Assembly: GCA_036374995.1 (NCBI GenBank)
Contig: DASUSS010000152.1
Span: 3,331-67,330, forward strand
Origin: SH-MAG3 sp036374995
GTDB taxonomy: Bacteria > Gemmatimonadota > Gemmatimonadetes > Longimicrobiales > RSA9
Length of the DNA stretch: 64,000 nt
Direction of reading: 5' to 3'
This document shows positions 51,058-60,558 of the stretch, piece by piece. The notes beneath the pieces are model-generated. The model worked only from the letters and a program-made list of their open reading frames with translations, made no database searches and was not told where the DNA came from. The translations under genes and the position numbers were made by a program. The stretch's first letter is position 1; each line of letters opens with the position of its first letter.

Positions 51058-52062
51058 ATGCCCACGACCGAGACAGTGATCATCATCGGCTCCGGACCGG
51101 CGGCCTGGACGGCGGCGGTGTACGCGGCCCGTGCGAACCTGGACCCGGTAGTATACGAGGGCGAGCCGAGCCGCACGATGCTGCCTGGCGGCCAGCTCAT
51201 GTTCACCACGGAGGTCGAAAACTACCCCGGCTTCCCGGACGGCGTGACCGGTCCGGAGATGATGGAGCGGTTCAAGGAGCAGGCGCTGCGGTTCGGTACG
51301 CGGGTCGTGTCCGAGGATATCGCGAGCGTGGATCTGGGGCGTTACCCGTTCGTGGTCAGGCCGAATTACGGCGAGCCGGTGGAGGCGCTGTCGCTGGTCG
51401 TGGCGACCGGGGCGCGCGCGAACTGGCTGGGGCTGCCGAACGAGGAGCGGCTCGCGCAGAGCGGCGGTGGTGTCTCGGCCTGTGCGGTGTGCGACGGCGC
51501 GCTTCCGGTGTACCGGGACAAGGTGCTCGCGGTGGTAGGCGGCGGGGACACCGCGATGGAGGAGGCGCTGTACCTGACGAAATTCGGGAGCGAGGTCCTG
51601 ATCATTCACCGGCGCGACCAGCTCCGGGCGTCACCGATCATGGCGGAGCGGGTGTTGAAGCATCCGAAGGTCCGGGTGCTGTGGAACACGAAGGTGACGG
51701 AGGTCCTGGGGTACGACCACGTGACGGGTCTGCGGATCGAGGACACGGTGACGGGCGAGTCGCGGGAGCTCGAGGTGGGCGGGCTGTTCATTGCGATCGG
51801 CCACACGCCGAACACGGCGTTCCTCGGCGGTCAGCTGGATCTGCACCCGAGCGGCTACATCCGCACGCCGGAGCCGTGGCGCACGATCACGAGCGTGCCG
51901 GGCGTATTTGCCGCGGGCGACGTCATGGACAGCTATTACCGACAGGCGGTGACGGCCGCGGGAACGGGCTGCATGGCGGCGCTGGAGGCCGAGCGCTGGC
52001 TCGCCCACCACGGCCACGGCGAGAGCCCGGTTCTCGAGACGGCCGAGGCGCCGGCGTCCTGA
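51058..52062 (+). CDS. trxB: Thioredoxin reductase
   Basis: 334 residues. FAD motif G-S-G-P-A-A near residue 11, redox pair C-A-V-C (142, 145) and NADPH motif G-G-G-D-T-A-M-E-E. The A-A-G-D-V-M-D-S-Y-Y-R-Q-A-V-T-A-A-G-T-G-C-M-A end is typical. ATG 51058 is chosen by the conserved N-terminus. It reduces thioredoxin with NADPH. Divergent from the tandem paralogues. The CxxC-lacking relative is at 47110. Confidence 0.95.
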   Translation: MPTTETVIIIGSGPAAWTAAVYAARANLDPVVYEGEPSRTMLPGGQLMFTTEVENYPGFPDGVTGPEMMERFKEQALRFGTRVVSEDIASVDLGRYPFVVRPNYGEPVEALSLVVATGARANWLGLPNEERLAQSGGGVSACAVCDGALPVYRDKVLAVVGGGDTAMEEALYLTKFGSEVLIIHRRDQLRASPIMAERVLKHPKVRVLWNTKVTEVLGYDHVTGLRIEDTVTGESRELEVGGLFIAIGHTPNTAFLGGQLDLHPSGYIRTPEPWRTITSVPGVFAAGDVMDSYYRQAVTAAGTGCMAALEAERWLAHHGHGESPVLETAEAPAS

Positions 52063-52099
52063 TCGCCCGCCCGTCCCGCACGCCCGCCCGGGCGTCCGT

Positions 52100-54151
52100 C
52101 TAGCGGCGGATGCCGATCCCGCGCAGCAGCCGGTCCATGAACCCCCGGGGATGCGCGGGACAGTGGTCGGTCGGCTCGGTGCCGGGCACGAAGTACTCGA
52201 CCCGAACATCGGCCGGCGGGCAGTTCGGCGTCGCGAGCCGGCCGGTGACCTCGTCGATGTGTGCGCCCGTCAGCGAGGGCGGGGGCGACCAGTCGACCGG
52301 TGCTTCCCGGTCGGCGTACACCGCCTTCATCGTGGCCGCCCAGATCGGCGCGGCGAGCGTACCGCCGAACGCGCCCGGCAGGATCTGTTTCGGCTGATCG
52401 AATCCGATCCACACTCCGGCCGCGACGTCCGGCGTCATCCCCACGAACCAGACATCCTTCGCATCGTTCGTCGTGCCGGTCTTGCCGGCGGCCGGCAGCC
52501 AGAACCCGCTGCTGCGCACGGCGAGTCCGGTCCCCCGGTCGATCACATCCTCCATGAGCGACGTCGTGAGGAACGCGGTCCCGCTGTCGAGCACGTGCGG
52601 CCCGCCGTCGGGTGCGCTCCACAGGACGCGGCCGTGGGCGTCCTCGACGCGCGCGATCAGCTGCGGCGTGACGCGGTAGCCGCCGTTGGCGAGCGTGGCA
52701 TAGGCGGCGGTGAGCTCGGCCGGAATCACCTCGGCCGAGCCGAGGAGGATGGACGGATAGTCCGGTATGGCGGTCGTGAGGCCGAGCGTACGCGCCATCG
52801 CCGCGACGCGGTCGATGCCGGCCCACTGGCCGACACGGACGGCCGCGTTGTTGGACGAGAGCACGAGCGCCTCGCGCACCGTGAGCATCGTCACGCTGTC
52901 CGGCACGTGGTCGTCCGGGCGCCACGCGACGCCGCTCACCGCCACGTCCACGGGCGTCGTCTCGATCAGCGCAGCGGGCGACAGGCCGTTCTGGAGTGCC
53001 GCGGCGTAGACGATCGGCTTGAACGTCGAGCCCGGCTGGCGCCGCGCATGGAACACGCGGTCGTACGCCGAGTGCTGGAAGTCCCGGCCGCCGACGAGGG
53101 CCCGCACGGCGCCCGTGTGCACATCCAGCACGATCACCATCCCCTGGAGGTAGGGTGATCCGCTGCCCTGCGCGGCATCGAGCCGGTCGCTTTCCGGTCT
53201 CTCGTGACGCCACTTCCCGTACTTCCCGCTCTCGATGTTGCGGAGCTGTCTCACGAGCGCATCGTGCGCGGCCTTCTGGATGGCCGGGTCGAGTCCCGTA
53301 TACACGCGCAGTCCCTGCACGTCCGCATCCTCGCCGAACCGCTCGCGCAGCTCGCGCCGCACCGCGGCGACGTAGTACGGCGCAGCGCCCGCAGCCTCGG
53401 GCGGCGGCGCGAGCGCGAGCTGCTCCGACTTCGCCTCCTGCGCATCGGCAGCACTGACCACCGTCTCGCGCACCAGCACATCCAGCACAACGTTCCGCCG
53501 GGCGAGCGCGCGCTCCGGATGCTTGCGCGGATTGTAGCCCTCGGGGTTCTTGACCAGACCAATCAGTACCGCCGCCTCGGACAGCGTCAGGCTGCGCGCC
53601 GGCTTGCCGAAGTATCCGCGCGAGGCCTCCTCGACGCCGTACTTGCCGTCGCCGAAGTAGACCTGGTTGATGTACATGCGGAGGATCTCGCGCTTCGTGA
53701 ACGCGTCCTCGATCCGGCCGGCCAGCCGGACCTCGCAGAGCTTGCGGCGCAGCTTGTCGGAGCGCGGTAGCTCCTCGGGGAAGACGTTGCGCGCAAGCTG
53801 CATCGTGATCGTCGAGAACCCCTCGGAGAACGAGAGCGACGTGATGTTGCGCCACATGGCGCGGCCCGCGCCGCGCACGTCCACACCGCCGTGCTGCCAG
53901 AACCGGCGATCCTCCACGGCGACGAACCCGTTCGACAGCATCGGCGGTACGTCGGCGAGCTCGACCAGGACGCGGCGCTCGGGCGAGAGGTCGGCGATGA
54001 GCGAGCCATCACCTGCATACAGGCGGGTCGCTTCGGGCGGACGATAGTCGCGCAGCGCAGCCACGGTCGGGCAGCCCTGCGCGCTCGCCGCCGCCGGAGC
54101 CGCGGCCGGAAGGGCGCCACACAGCGCCGAAAGTATCAGGAATCTCCTCAT
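52100..54151 (-). CDS. Class A penicillin-binding protein
   Basis: 683 residues. Glycosyltransferase domain with catalytic Glu80 in V-E-D-R-R-F-W-Q-H-G-G and S-T-I-T-M-Q-L-A-R-N. Transpeptidase domain with S-T-F-K (Ser375, Lys378), S-S-N (432-434) and K-T-G-T-T (557-561). It polymerises and crosslinks peptidoglycan. Unusually, the N-terminus looks like a cleavable signal peptide (A-S-A-Q-G near 22-26) and no other transmembrane helix is evident. The C-terminal tail has Pro/Cys-rich P-N-C-P-P and C-P-A-H-P. Confidence 0.93.
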   Translation of the reverse strand: MRRFLILSALCGALPAAAPAAASAQGCPTVAALRDYRPPEATRLYAGDGSLIADLSPERRVLVELADVPPMLSNGFVAVEDRRFWQHGGVDVRGAGRAMWRNITSLSFSEGFSTITMQLARNVFPEELPRSDKLRRKLCEVRLAGRIEDAFTKREILRMYINQVYFGDGKYGVEEASRGYFGKPARSLTLSEAAVLIGLVKNPEGYNPRKHPERALARRNVVLDVLVRETVVSAADAQEAKSEQLALAPPPEAAGAAPYYVAAVRRELRERFGEDADVQGLRVYTGLDPAIQKAAHDALVRQLRNIESGKYGKWRHERPESDRLDAAQGSGSPYLQGMVIVLDVHTGAVRALVGGRDFQHSAYDRVFHARRQPGSTFKPIVYAAALQNGLSPAALIETTPVDVAVSGVAWRPDDHVPDSVTMLTVREALVLSSNNAAVRVGQWAGIDRVAAMARTLGLTTAIPDYPSILLGSAEVIPAELTAAYATLANGGYRVTPQLIARVEDAHGRVLWSAPDGGPHVLDSGTAFLTTSLMEDVIDRGTGLAVRSSGFWLPAAGKTGTTNDAKDVWFVGMTPDVAAGVWIGFDQPKQILPGAFGGTLAAPIWAATMKAVYADREAPVDWSPPPSLTGAHIDEVTGRLATPNCPPADVRVEYFVPGTEPTDHCPAHPRGFMDRLLRGIGIRR

Positions 54152-54168
54152 GGCCGGCTTCTACACCG

Positions 54169-54891
54169 TCAGAGCAGCATCCTTCCACCGTCGACCACCA
54201 GGTTCTGCCCGGTCACGAAATCGGACCGGACGAGATAGAGCAGGGCGCGCGTGGCGTCCGCCGTCTCGCCGCTGCGAGCGACCAGCCTCCGCTCGCTGCC
54301 CTCCTCGCCCTCGTGGTGCTCGGGCGGGAGGATGGTGCCGGGCGCGATGGCATTGACGCGGACGTCGGGCGCGAGAGCGCGGGCGAGCACGCGGGTCAGA
54401 TGCAGCAGTGCCGCCTTCGATGTCGCATGGTGCGCGAACGATGGCCACGGCTGGAGCGCCGACAGGTCCACGATGTTGACGATGACGCCACCGCCGTCGC
54501 GCCGCAGCAGCGGTGCGGCCGCCTGCGACAGGAAGAACGGGCCCTTGAGGTTGACGCCGAGCACGCGGTCCCACGCGGCCTCATCGATGTCCGCGAGCGG
54601 AGCGCGCTCGAAGAGGGATGCGCTGTTGACGAGGATGTCGAGCCGCCCGTACGCGCGCTCCGTCTCGCTCACGAGGCGGTGAATGTCGTCCAGGCGCGAG
54701 ATGTCCGCCCGTACGGCGATCGCGCGGCGGCCGAGCCGCGCGATGTCGTCGACGGTCGCGGCCGCGTCCGTCGCGGACGTGTTGTAGTTGATGACGATGT
54801 CGCAGCCGGCCTCGGCGAGCGCCAGGCCGAACGCGCGGCCGACGCGGCGTGCGCCGCCCGTTACGAGCGCGACTCTGCCTTCCGTTTCCAT
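54169..54891 (-). CDS. SDR oxidoreductase, pteridine reductase-like, Tyr replaced
   Basis: 240 residues from ATG 54891. Rossmann motif T-G-G-A-R-R-V-G, as in FolM/pteridine reductases. The catalytic Ser position holds Asp142, as in PTR1-type enzymes, 13 residues before the place of the catalytic Tyr. That position is His155 (H-A-T-S-K, Lys159 kept). N-S-A-S-L and the V-N-A-I-A-P-G strand are present. It may reduce dihydrobiopterin/dihydrofolate, or be impaired. It ends 18 bases before the PBP start on the same strand. Confidence 0.82.
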   Translation of the reverse strand: METEGRVALVTGGARRVGRAFGLALAEAGCDIVINYNTSATDAAATVDDIARLGRRAIAVRADISRLDDIHRLVSETERAYGRLDILVNSASLFERAPLADIDEAAWDRVLGVNLKGPFFLSQAAAPLLRRDGGGVIVNIVDLSALQPWPSFAHHATSKAALLHLTRVLARALAPDVRVNAIAPGTILPPEHHEGEEGSERRLVARSGETADATRALLYLVRSDFVTGQNLVVDGGRMLL

Positions 54892-54972
54892 GCGCGGAAG
54901 GATAGTGGCGAGGCGGAAGCCCGGCAATTAAACTCCCGGTCCGCTTTCGTTCGCAGTGTCGGGGAGGGCAGG

Positions 54973-55701
54973 ATGTCGGTGGATCTGTCGGGACGGGTGG
55001 CCGTGGTGACGGGTGGCAGTCGCGGCATCGGTTATGCCATTGCCGATGCGCTGGCGGCCGCGGGCGCAAGCGTCGCGATCGGCGCGCGCACCGCCCGCGA
55101 TGTCGAGCATGCGGCGCGCCAGCTGACGAACGCCCACGCGGGAGCCCGCTGCATCGGCGTGCCGTGCGATGTCCGCTCGCAGCAGGACTGCGAGCGGCTG
55201 GTCGACGCCGCCGTGAAGCAGCTCGGCCGGCTCGACATCCTGGTGAACAACGCCGGCATCGGCCGCTTCGCTGCCGTCGCCGAGATGGACCCGGACGACT
55301 GGCGTGCCGTGATCGAGACGAACCTCAACAGCCTGTTCTACTGCACGCACGCCGCGCTGCCGCACCTCACGCGCGCCGGCACGGGCTGGGTGATCAACAT
55401 CGGCAGTCTCGCCGGGAAGAACGCGTTCCCCCGCGGCGCCGCATACAACGCGAGCAAGTTCGGCCTGATCGGGTTCAGCGAGGCACTGATGCAGGAGGTC
55501 CGTCACGACGGCGTGCGCGTCAGCTACATCATGCCGGGCAGCGTCGCGACCGAATTCTCGCATCCGTCCGGCGGCAGCAGCGGCGAGGAATGGAAGGTCC
55601 AGGCGGCGGACATCGCGCAGATCGTGATGGACCTGCTGGGCACGCCGGAGCGGACGCTGCCGAGTCGCATCGAGGTGCGCCCGTCGCGGCCGCCGAAGTA
55701 G
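54973..55701 (+). CDS. Short-chain dehydrogenase/reductase
   Basis: 242 residues from ATG 54973 (GGGAGGGCAGG before it). NAD(P) motif T-G-G-S-R-G-I-G, N-N-A-G-I, catalytic S-x(n)-Y-N-A-S-K. The type is 3-oxoacyl-ACP reductase-like (FabG group), but it lacks fab neighbours and its substrate is open. It diverges from the SDR before it. The fumarase gene follows by 86 bases. Confidence 0.88.
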   Translation: MSVDLSGRVAVVTGGSRGIGYAIADALAAAGASVAIGARTARDVEHAARQLTNAHAGARCIGVPCDVRSQQDCERLVDAAVKQLGRLDILVNNAGIGRFAAVAEMDPDDWRAVIETNLNSLFYCTHAALPHLTRAGTGWVINIGSLAGKNAFPRGAAYNASKFGLIGFSEALMQEVRHDGVRVSYIMPGSVATEFSHPSGGSSGEEWKVQAADIAQIVMDLLGTPERTLPSRIEVRPSRPPK

Positions 55702-55787
55702 ACGCTCGACGCAGCCGGACGGGATCCGGCGCGAATCAGGACACAGCCGCCGCGTGCGATTGCGGTGGAGCACGAGGGATACGGCAG

Positions 55788-57197
55788 ATGGCGACACATC
55801 GGATCGAGAAGGACTCGCTCGGCGAGATGAAGGTGCCGGCGGCTGCACTGTGGGGCGCACAGACGCAGCGCGCCGTGGAGAACTTCCCCATCAGCGATCT
55901 GCGCTTCCCGCGCTCGTTCATAGCAGCGCTCGGCGTGATCAAGAAGGCGTCGGCCGAGACGAACGCCGCGCTCGGCGTGATCGATACCGAGACGGCCGAC
56001 GCGATCATCGCGGCGACCGACGAGGTGATCCGCGGTGACCACGATGCCCACTTCGTGCTCGACATCTTCCAGACGGGCAGCGGCACGTCGACGAACATGA
56101 ACGCGAACGAGGTGATCGCGCATCGCGCCGCGCAGATCCGCAGCGGTGCGCGCATTCACCCGAACGATCACGTCAACGCGGGACAGTCCTCGAACGATGT
56201 GATCCCGACGGCGATGCAGGTCGCGGCGTGTGTCAGCATCGAGCGTGACCTGATCCCGGCACTGGAGCGGCTGCGCGACTCGCTGGCGGCGAAGGCGCGC
56301 GAGTTCGACCACATCGTGAAGTCCGGTCGCACCCATCTGATGGATGCCACGCCGGTGCGACTCGGTCAGGAGTTCGGCGGATACGCGGCGCAGATCGAGC
56401 TCGGCATCCGCCGCCTGCGCGAGGCGGAGCGCGACCTGCGCGATCTGCCGCTGGGCGGGACCGCCGTCGGCACCGGCATCAACACGCCGCCGGAGTTCGC
56501 ACCGGCCACGATCGCACGGATCGCGGAGAGCACGGGCATCCAGTTCCGGGAGGCGGAGAACCACTTCGAGCGACAGGGTACGCGCGACACGATCGTCTAC
56601 GCGCACGGCGCGCTGAACACGCTCGCCGTTTCGCTCATGCGGATCGCGAACGACATCCGCCTGCTCGGCAGCGGCCCACGCGCCGGTCTGAACGAGATCA
56701 CGCTCCCCGCGGTCCAGCCGGGGTCGAGCATCATGCCCGGCAAGGTAAACCCCGTGATCGCCGAAGCAGTGACGATGGTGGCGGCGCAGGTGATGGGGAA
56801 CCACACGACGATCACGGTCGGCGGGCAGGGCAGCTTCTTCGAGCTGAACGTCATGATGCCGGTCATGACGCACGCGATGCTCCAGTCGATCTCCCTGCTG
56901 TCCAGCGCCGCACGCGTGTTCGCGGACAAGTGTGTGGCTGGCATCGTCGCCAACGAGGACCGCTGCCGCGAGCTGCTCGAGGGCAATCTGTCCCTCGCGA
57001 CCGCACTCGCGCCGAAGATCGGCTACGACGAGGCCGCGTCGATCGCGAAGCAGGCGTTCAAGGAAGGGAAGACCGCGCGGGCCGTAGCGCGCGAGCGCGG
57101 CGTGCTGCCGGAACAGGAGCTGGACGCGGTGCTCGATGCGAGGGCGATGACGGAGCCGGGGATTCCCGGCGGCAAGCCGATGCCGGGCGGCGGGTGA
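55788..57197 (+). CDS. fumC: Class II fumarate hydratase
   Basis: 469 residues. Starts M-A-T-H-R-I-E-K-D-S-L-G. Family motifs are G-S-G-T-S-T-N-M-N-A-N-E, G-R-T-H-L-M-D-A and the signature G-S-S-I-M-P-G-K-V-N-P. It interconverts fumarate and malate in the TCA cycle. ATG 55788 is chosen because homologues start there; the open frame upstream belongs to noise. Iron-free, tetrameric. Confidence 0.95.
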   Translation: MATHRIEKDSLGEMKVPAAALWGAQTQRAVENFPISDLRFPRSFIAALGVIKKASAETNAALGVIDTETADAIIAATDEVIRGDHDAHFVLDIFQTGSGTSTNMNANEVIAHRAAQIRSGARIHPNDHVNAGQSSNDVIPTAMQVAACVSIERDLIPALERLRDSLAAKAREFDHIVKSGRTHLMDATPVRLGQEFGGYAAQIELGIRRLREAERDLRDLPLGGTAVGTGINTPPEFAPATIARIAESTGIQFREAENHFERQGTRDTIVYAHGALNTLAVSLMRIANDIRLLGSGPRAGLNEITLPAVQPGSSIMPGKVNPVIAEAVTMVAAQVMGNHTTITVGGQGSFFELNVMMPVMTHAMLQSISLLSSAARVFADKCVAGIVANEDRCRELLEGNLSLATALAPKIGYDEAASIAKQAFKEGKTARAVARERGVLPEQELDAVLDARAMTEPGIPGGKPMPGGG

Positions 57198-57218
57198 GCT
57201 CGGTGCTCAGCTCGCATT

Positions 57219-57360
57219 GAACAGAATCAACCGCGGAGGGCGCGGAGCGACGGCGAGGTTCGGGAGGCGCGCCGGCAGTGCAGCAACTTTGCCTCACTGC
57301 CCGTGTGACCTCCCTGTCTCGCCCTGCTCCGCGCCCTCCGCGATTGACTCTGTCGTGTTC
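57219..57360. repeat. Inverted-arm interspersed repeat unit
   Basis: Arms at 57219-57257 and 57319-57360 are inverted copies sharing CGCGGAGGGCGCGGAGC with minor changes. They bracket about 60 bases between fumC and the symporter gene. Same style as 20443-20613. Confidence 0.6.
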
Positions 57361-57394
57361 TACCCTGCGGACCCGGCTGACGAACGGCAACGGA

Positions 57395-58765
57395 TCAGGC
57401 CGTGACCTTCTCGGCCGCGTGGTCGTGCTCGAGCGCCTCGACGGCGGCCTCGGTCGAGAAGTCGGGCGCGGTCGCAGGCACCAGGTCGTACCCCTCGCTC
57501 CGCGCGACGACGATCGAGCCGAGCAGGTCCGCGGTCACGTTCGGGACCGTGCGCGACATGTCGAGGATGCGGTCCACGCCGAGGATGAGCGCGATCCCCT
57601 CCCCGGGCACTCCCACCATCACGAGCACCATGACGAGCAGCGGAATCGAGCCGCCGGGCACGCCCGCGGCGCCGATTGCCGTGATGATCGACATGATCAC
57701 GACGATCAGCTGGGAGCCGAGCGAGAGGTCGATGCCGAAGACCTGCGCGAGGAACAGCACGGTCATGCCCTCGAAGAGCGCCGTCCCGTTCATGTTCATG
57801 GTCGCACCGAGCGGGATCACGAAGCCGGCGATCTGACGAGGCACGCCGAATTCCTCCTCGGCCGTGCGCAGCGTGGTGGGCATGGTGGCGTTGGAGCTCG
57901 AGGTCGAGAACGCCGTGACCATCATGAAGCGCGCGCGCCGGAACAGCACGCGCGGGCTGATGCCCGCGAGGAATTTGCCGATCAGCGCGAGCGTGCCGAA
58001 CTGATGGATGATCAGGCCCGTCAGCACCATGATCACGTACAGACCGAGGGAACGGAGCACGTCGAACCCGAACTGCGCGGTGACGGCATAGATCAGGCCG
58101 GCGACGCCGTACGGTGCGAGCTTCATCGCGAAGCCGATGATCTCGATGATCGCCTGGGCAATGCCTTCCAGTCCGCGGATCACCGGCGCCGACAGCTCCT
58201 TCGGGATTCGTGTCAGCGCGATGCCGAACAGCAGCGTGAAGAAGATCACGCCGAGCATGTTGCCATCGACCGCTGCCTTGATCGGGTTGCGCGGTACGAT
58301 GGCGATGAACGTCTGGATGCCGAAGCCGTTCGTCTCGGACATGGACACCCGCTCCGCGGCCTGGCCGGAGTATTCGGCGAGGAGGGCCGCACGGACGGCG
58401 GGATCGATCGCACCGCCCGGCTCGATCAGGTTCGCGAGCACGAGGCCGAGCGCAACGGCGAGGAACGTGGTGAACAGGAAGAAGCCGATGGTCTTGCCGC
58501 CGACGCGACCGAGCTTGCTCAGGTCGCCCAGGCCGGCGACGCCGAGTGCAAGCGTGGTGAACACGAGCGGCATCACGACCATGAACAGCATGCCGAGGAA
58601 GATCTGGCCGACGGGCTGGGCGACGTACGTCACGACGGCGTCGACCCAGGGTTGGCCCTGTGCGAAGACATTGGTGAGGATGCCGGCGATCGCGCCGAGC
58701 GCGAGGCCGAGCAGGATCTTCGTGTGGAGCGGCAGACCGCGACGCTCTCCGGCCTCAGCAGGCAT
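57395..58765 (-). CDS. Dicarboxylate/glutamate sodium symporter (DAACS family)
   Basis: 456 residues. Eight or so hydrophobic helices. The serine-rich re-entrant loop S-T-S-S-S-N-A-T-M-P and N-M-N-G-T-A-L are the DAACS family hallmarks. P-G-G-S-I-P and D-R-I-L-D-M-S-R-T-V-P-N-V-T are also present. It takes up C4-dicarboxylates or glutamate/aspartate. It follows the ArsR gene on the same strand, separated by a terminator-like stem (58804-58828). Confidence 0.92.
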   Translation of the reverse strand: MPAEAGERRGLPLHTKILLGLALGAIAGILTNVFAQGQPWVDAVVTYVAQPVGQIFLGMLFMVVMPLVFTTLALGVAGLGDLSKLGRVGGKTIGFFLFTTFLAVALGLVLANLIEPGGAIDPAVRAALLAEYSGQAAERVSMSETNGFGIQTFIAIVPRNPIKAAVDGNMLGVIFFTLLFGIALTRIPKELSAPVIRGLEGIAQAIIEIIGFAMKLAPYGVAGLIYAVTAQFGFDVLRSLGLYVIMVLTGLIIHQFGTLALIGKFLAGISPRVLFRRARFMMVTAFSTSSSNATMPTTLRTAEEEFGVPRQIAGFVIPLGATMNMNGTALFEGMTVLFLAQVFGIDLSLGSQLIVVIMSIITAIGAAGVPGGSIPLLVMVLVMVGVPGEGIALILGVDRILDMSRTVPNVTADLLGSIVVARSEGYDLVPATAPDFSTEAAVEALEHDHAAEKVTA

Positions 58766-58799
58766 GGACGGACTCCGTGAAGTGCGAGATTGCGGACTC

Positions 58800-58828
58800 G
58801 AAAACGCCGCGTCGGGACGACGCGGCGT
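58800..58828 (-). terminator. Terminator after the ArsR-family gene
   Basis: Perfect 10-bp stem, ACGCCGCGTC (58804-58813) with GACGCGGCGT (58819-58828), and a 5-base loop. On the minus strand it ends in GTTTT. It separates the ArsR gene from the symporter gene. Confidence 0.75.
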
Positions 58829-58833
58829 GAGGG

Positions 58834-59145
58834 TTACTGCTCTTTCGCTACGATGCGCTGGAGGCCGGAGAGCCGGCGCGCGAGCTCATCGCGGCGCAGT
58901 CGGTTGAGTGTCCAGAGGCCGTCCTTGCGGCGCTCTATGACGCAGGCTGCCTCGAGCACGGAGAGGTGGTGCGAGACCAGCGATGGCGACAGTCCGAGCG
59001 CGCCGCCGATCGCGCCGCACGACAACTCGCCCGACGTGGCGAGCAGCTCCACGATCCGGTACCGGTTCACATCCGACAGCGCCGCCAGCACGCGCACCAC
59101 GTCCTGCGTGTCCCGCGTGTCCTGCGTCTGTACCCGAGCTTCCAC
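58834..59145 (-). CDS. ArsR-family transcriptional regulator
   Basis: 103 residues. Winged helix with A-L-S-D-V-N-R-Y-R-I-V-E-L-L and recognition helix L-S-P-S-L-V-S-H-H-L-S-V-L. One Cys (C-G-A-I) is present but no clear metal-binding CxC. It may control the symporter behind it or an unseen target. It is probably metal-insensitive or redox-type. Confidence 0.88.
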   Translation of the reverse strand: MEARVQTQDTRDTQDVVRVLAALSDVNRYRIVELLATSGELSCGAIGGALGLSPSLVSHHLSVLEAACVIERRKDGLWTLNRLRRDELARRLSGLQRIVAKEQ

Positions 59146-59204
59146 AGAGCCTCCAGACTTCCCGATTGGGGCGGATCATACCCGCACCCGCGGTCCGGGG
59201 TCCG

Positions 59205-59606
59205 TCAGGAAGCGGGCACCTCGCCCACGAACAGGGAGCACGCGTCGGCGACATCACCGCCCGCGAGCAGCTCGAAGCGATAGCGGCCGGGCTTCGGGAA
59301 TACCACCTTCTCGAGCGGCATGATCAATCGTGTCTGCGCCGGCGCACGGTCGGATCCGCGCGGGTCCACACGCGTGTGACCCTGAATCGTCAGGAGCTTC
59401 CGCCCGCTCGCGTCGATCATGTCGGCACGGAGCGGCAGCTCGCCGCTGTCGTCCGGTCCCCACTCCACGATGAACACGACCATCATACGGTCCTGCATTG
59501 CGGGGAAACCGGGGGCCGTGAGCTCATTGAACAGCCCGATGAGGTCCACCCGGCCATCGGGCCGCTCCCGTGCGTCCTCGCACAGCGCTGCCAGTCTGAG
59601 AATCAT
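59205..59606 (-). CDS. DUF6941-like hypothetical protein
   Basis: 133 residues. It begins M-I-L-R-L-A-A-L-C-E-D-A-R-E-R-P-D-G-R-V-D and continues with beta-rich L-I-G-L-F-N-E-L, typical of the DUF6941 group by my memory. The rest has L-T-I-Q-G-H-T-R-V-D-P and F-P-K-P-G-R-Y-R-F-E-L-L, a small beta-sandwich. Function unknown. Confidence 0.65.
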   Translation of the reverse strand: MILRLAALCEDARERPDGRVDLIGLFNELTAPGFPAMQDRMMVVFIVEWGPDDSGELPLRADMIDASGRKLLTIQGHTRVDPRGSDRAPAQTRLIMPLEKVVFPKPGRYRFELLAGGDVADACSLFVGEVPAS

Positions 59607-59640
59607 GAGGCGGGCAAGATGCCGGAGGCGAGTCGGCCTG

Positions 59641-60558
59641 TCAAACGCCGGCGCGGAAGTCGGGCAGGAGGTATCGGCGGCGACCGGAGAAGATGCGGCG
59701 CAGTGCCGCGCTCACCCGCTCCTCGAACTCGCGGGTCACCCCGCCGCCCGCGTACGCCGGCAGTTCCACGACGTCATCGGCGGTGAAGCCGTCGGCGATC
59801 ACCTCGTTCATGTCATCCTCGACACGCAGGAACCCGATCGGGACGAGGCGTGCTCCGCGCTCGTCGGGGGTAGGCACCACGATGTAGCGCACGCGCGCGG
59901 CGTCCGCGTCCACGATCAGGTCTTTCACTTCCAGCCGCGCGCCATCGCCGGTCAGCACCAGCGGCCAGCCGCGGATGTCGTGCTCTCCCGACGCCACCTT
60001 CCACCCCGGCAGGTACGACAGCCGGTGCAGCGGCTCCGTGTCGTCGCGGCGCGAACCGTCGGAGACGACCGGGTGGTCGCCCACGTAGATGCCGCTGTGG
60101 TCGTACGAAGGATGCGCGTAGTAGCGCTCGCCATGGAACGTGCGGCCGTACGCCTCCAGCAGCGCACGCTCGAACGGATCATCGATGTGCGACACGTCCG
60201 CCGGGAACGGCGGAACCTGCTCCAGCTGCTCGAGCAGCGCGGCGCGCAGGCGGATGCACGGCTCGTCGCCCTCCTCGCGCACGCGCGCGTGCCCGATCGG
60301 AACGAGCACGTGCCGATCCAGCGTGTCCAGCGCGAGATCGACGTACCGCAGCAATCCCGTCTCCGCCTCCGCAAGCGCGCCGTACACCGACCCGGCCGGG
60401 ATCCCGCTGGCGTCCTCCACCCGGATGCCGCGCAGGTCCGGAACCGGACGCAGCATCGTATCGTCGGCCGTCGCCGCTTCCTGTCGAAGCGTCGCGATCT
60501 CACGCGCGGACGCCTCGCCCGCCGCATCGCTTTCCTGCTGGATTCTCGAATCACGCAT
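59641..60558 (-). CDS. PRC-barrel domain protein
   Basis: 305 residues from ATG 60558. At least one PRC-barrel domain can be read: G-W-P-L-V-L-T-G-D-G-A-R-L-E-V-K-D-L-I-V-D (C-terminal), with a second, weaker one near residue 45 (I-R-V-E-D-A-S-G-I-P-A-G-S-V-Y-G). PRC barrels occur in RimM, photosynthetic H subunits and stress proteins. A central P-S-Y-D-H-S-G-I-Y-V-G insert is characteristic of this copy. Role unknown, perhaps envelope or stress. Confidence 0.75.
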   Translation of the reverse strand: MRDSRIQQESDAAGEASAREIATLRQEAATADDTMLRPVPDLRGIRVEDASGIPAGSVYGALAEAETGLLRYVDLALDTLDRHVLVPIGHARVREEGDEPCIRLRAALLEQLEQVPPFPADVSHIDDPFERALLEAYGRTFHGERYYAHPSYDHSGIYVGDHPVVSDGSRRDDTEPLHRLSYLPGWKVASGEHDIRGWPLVLTGDGARLEVKDLIVDADAARVRYIVVPTPDERGARLVPIGFLRVEDDMNEVIADGFTADDVVELPAYAGGGVTREFEERVSAALRRIFSGRRRYLLPDFRAGV

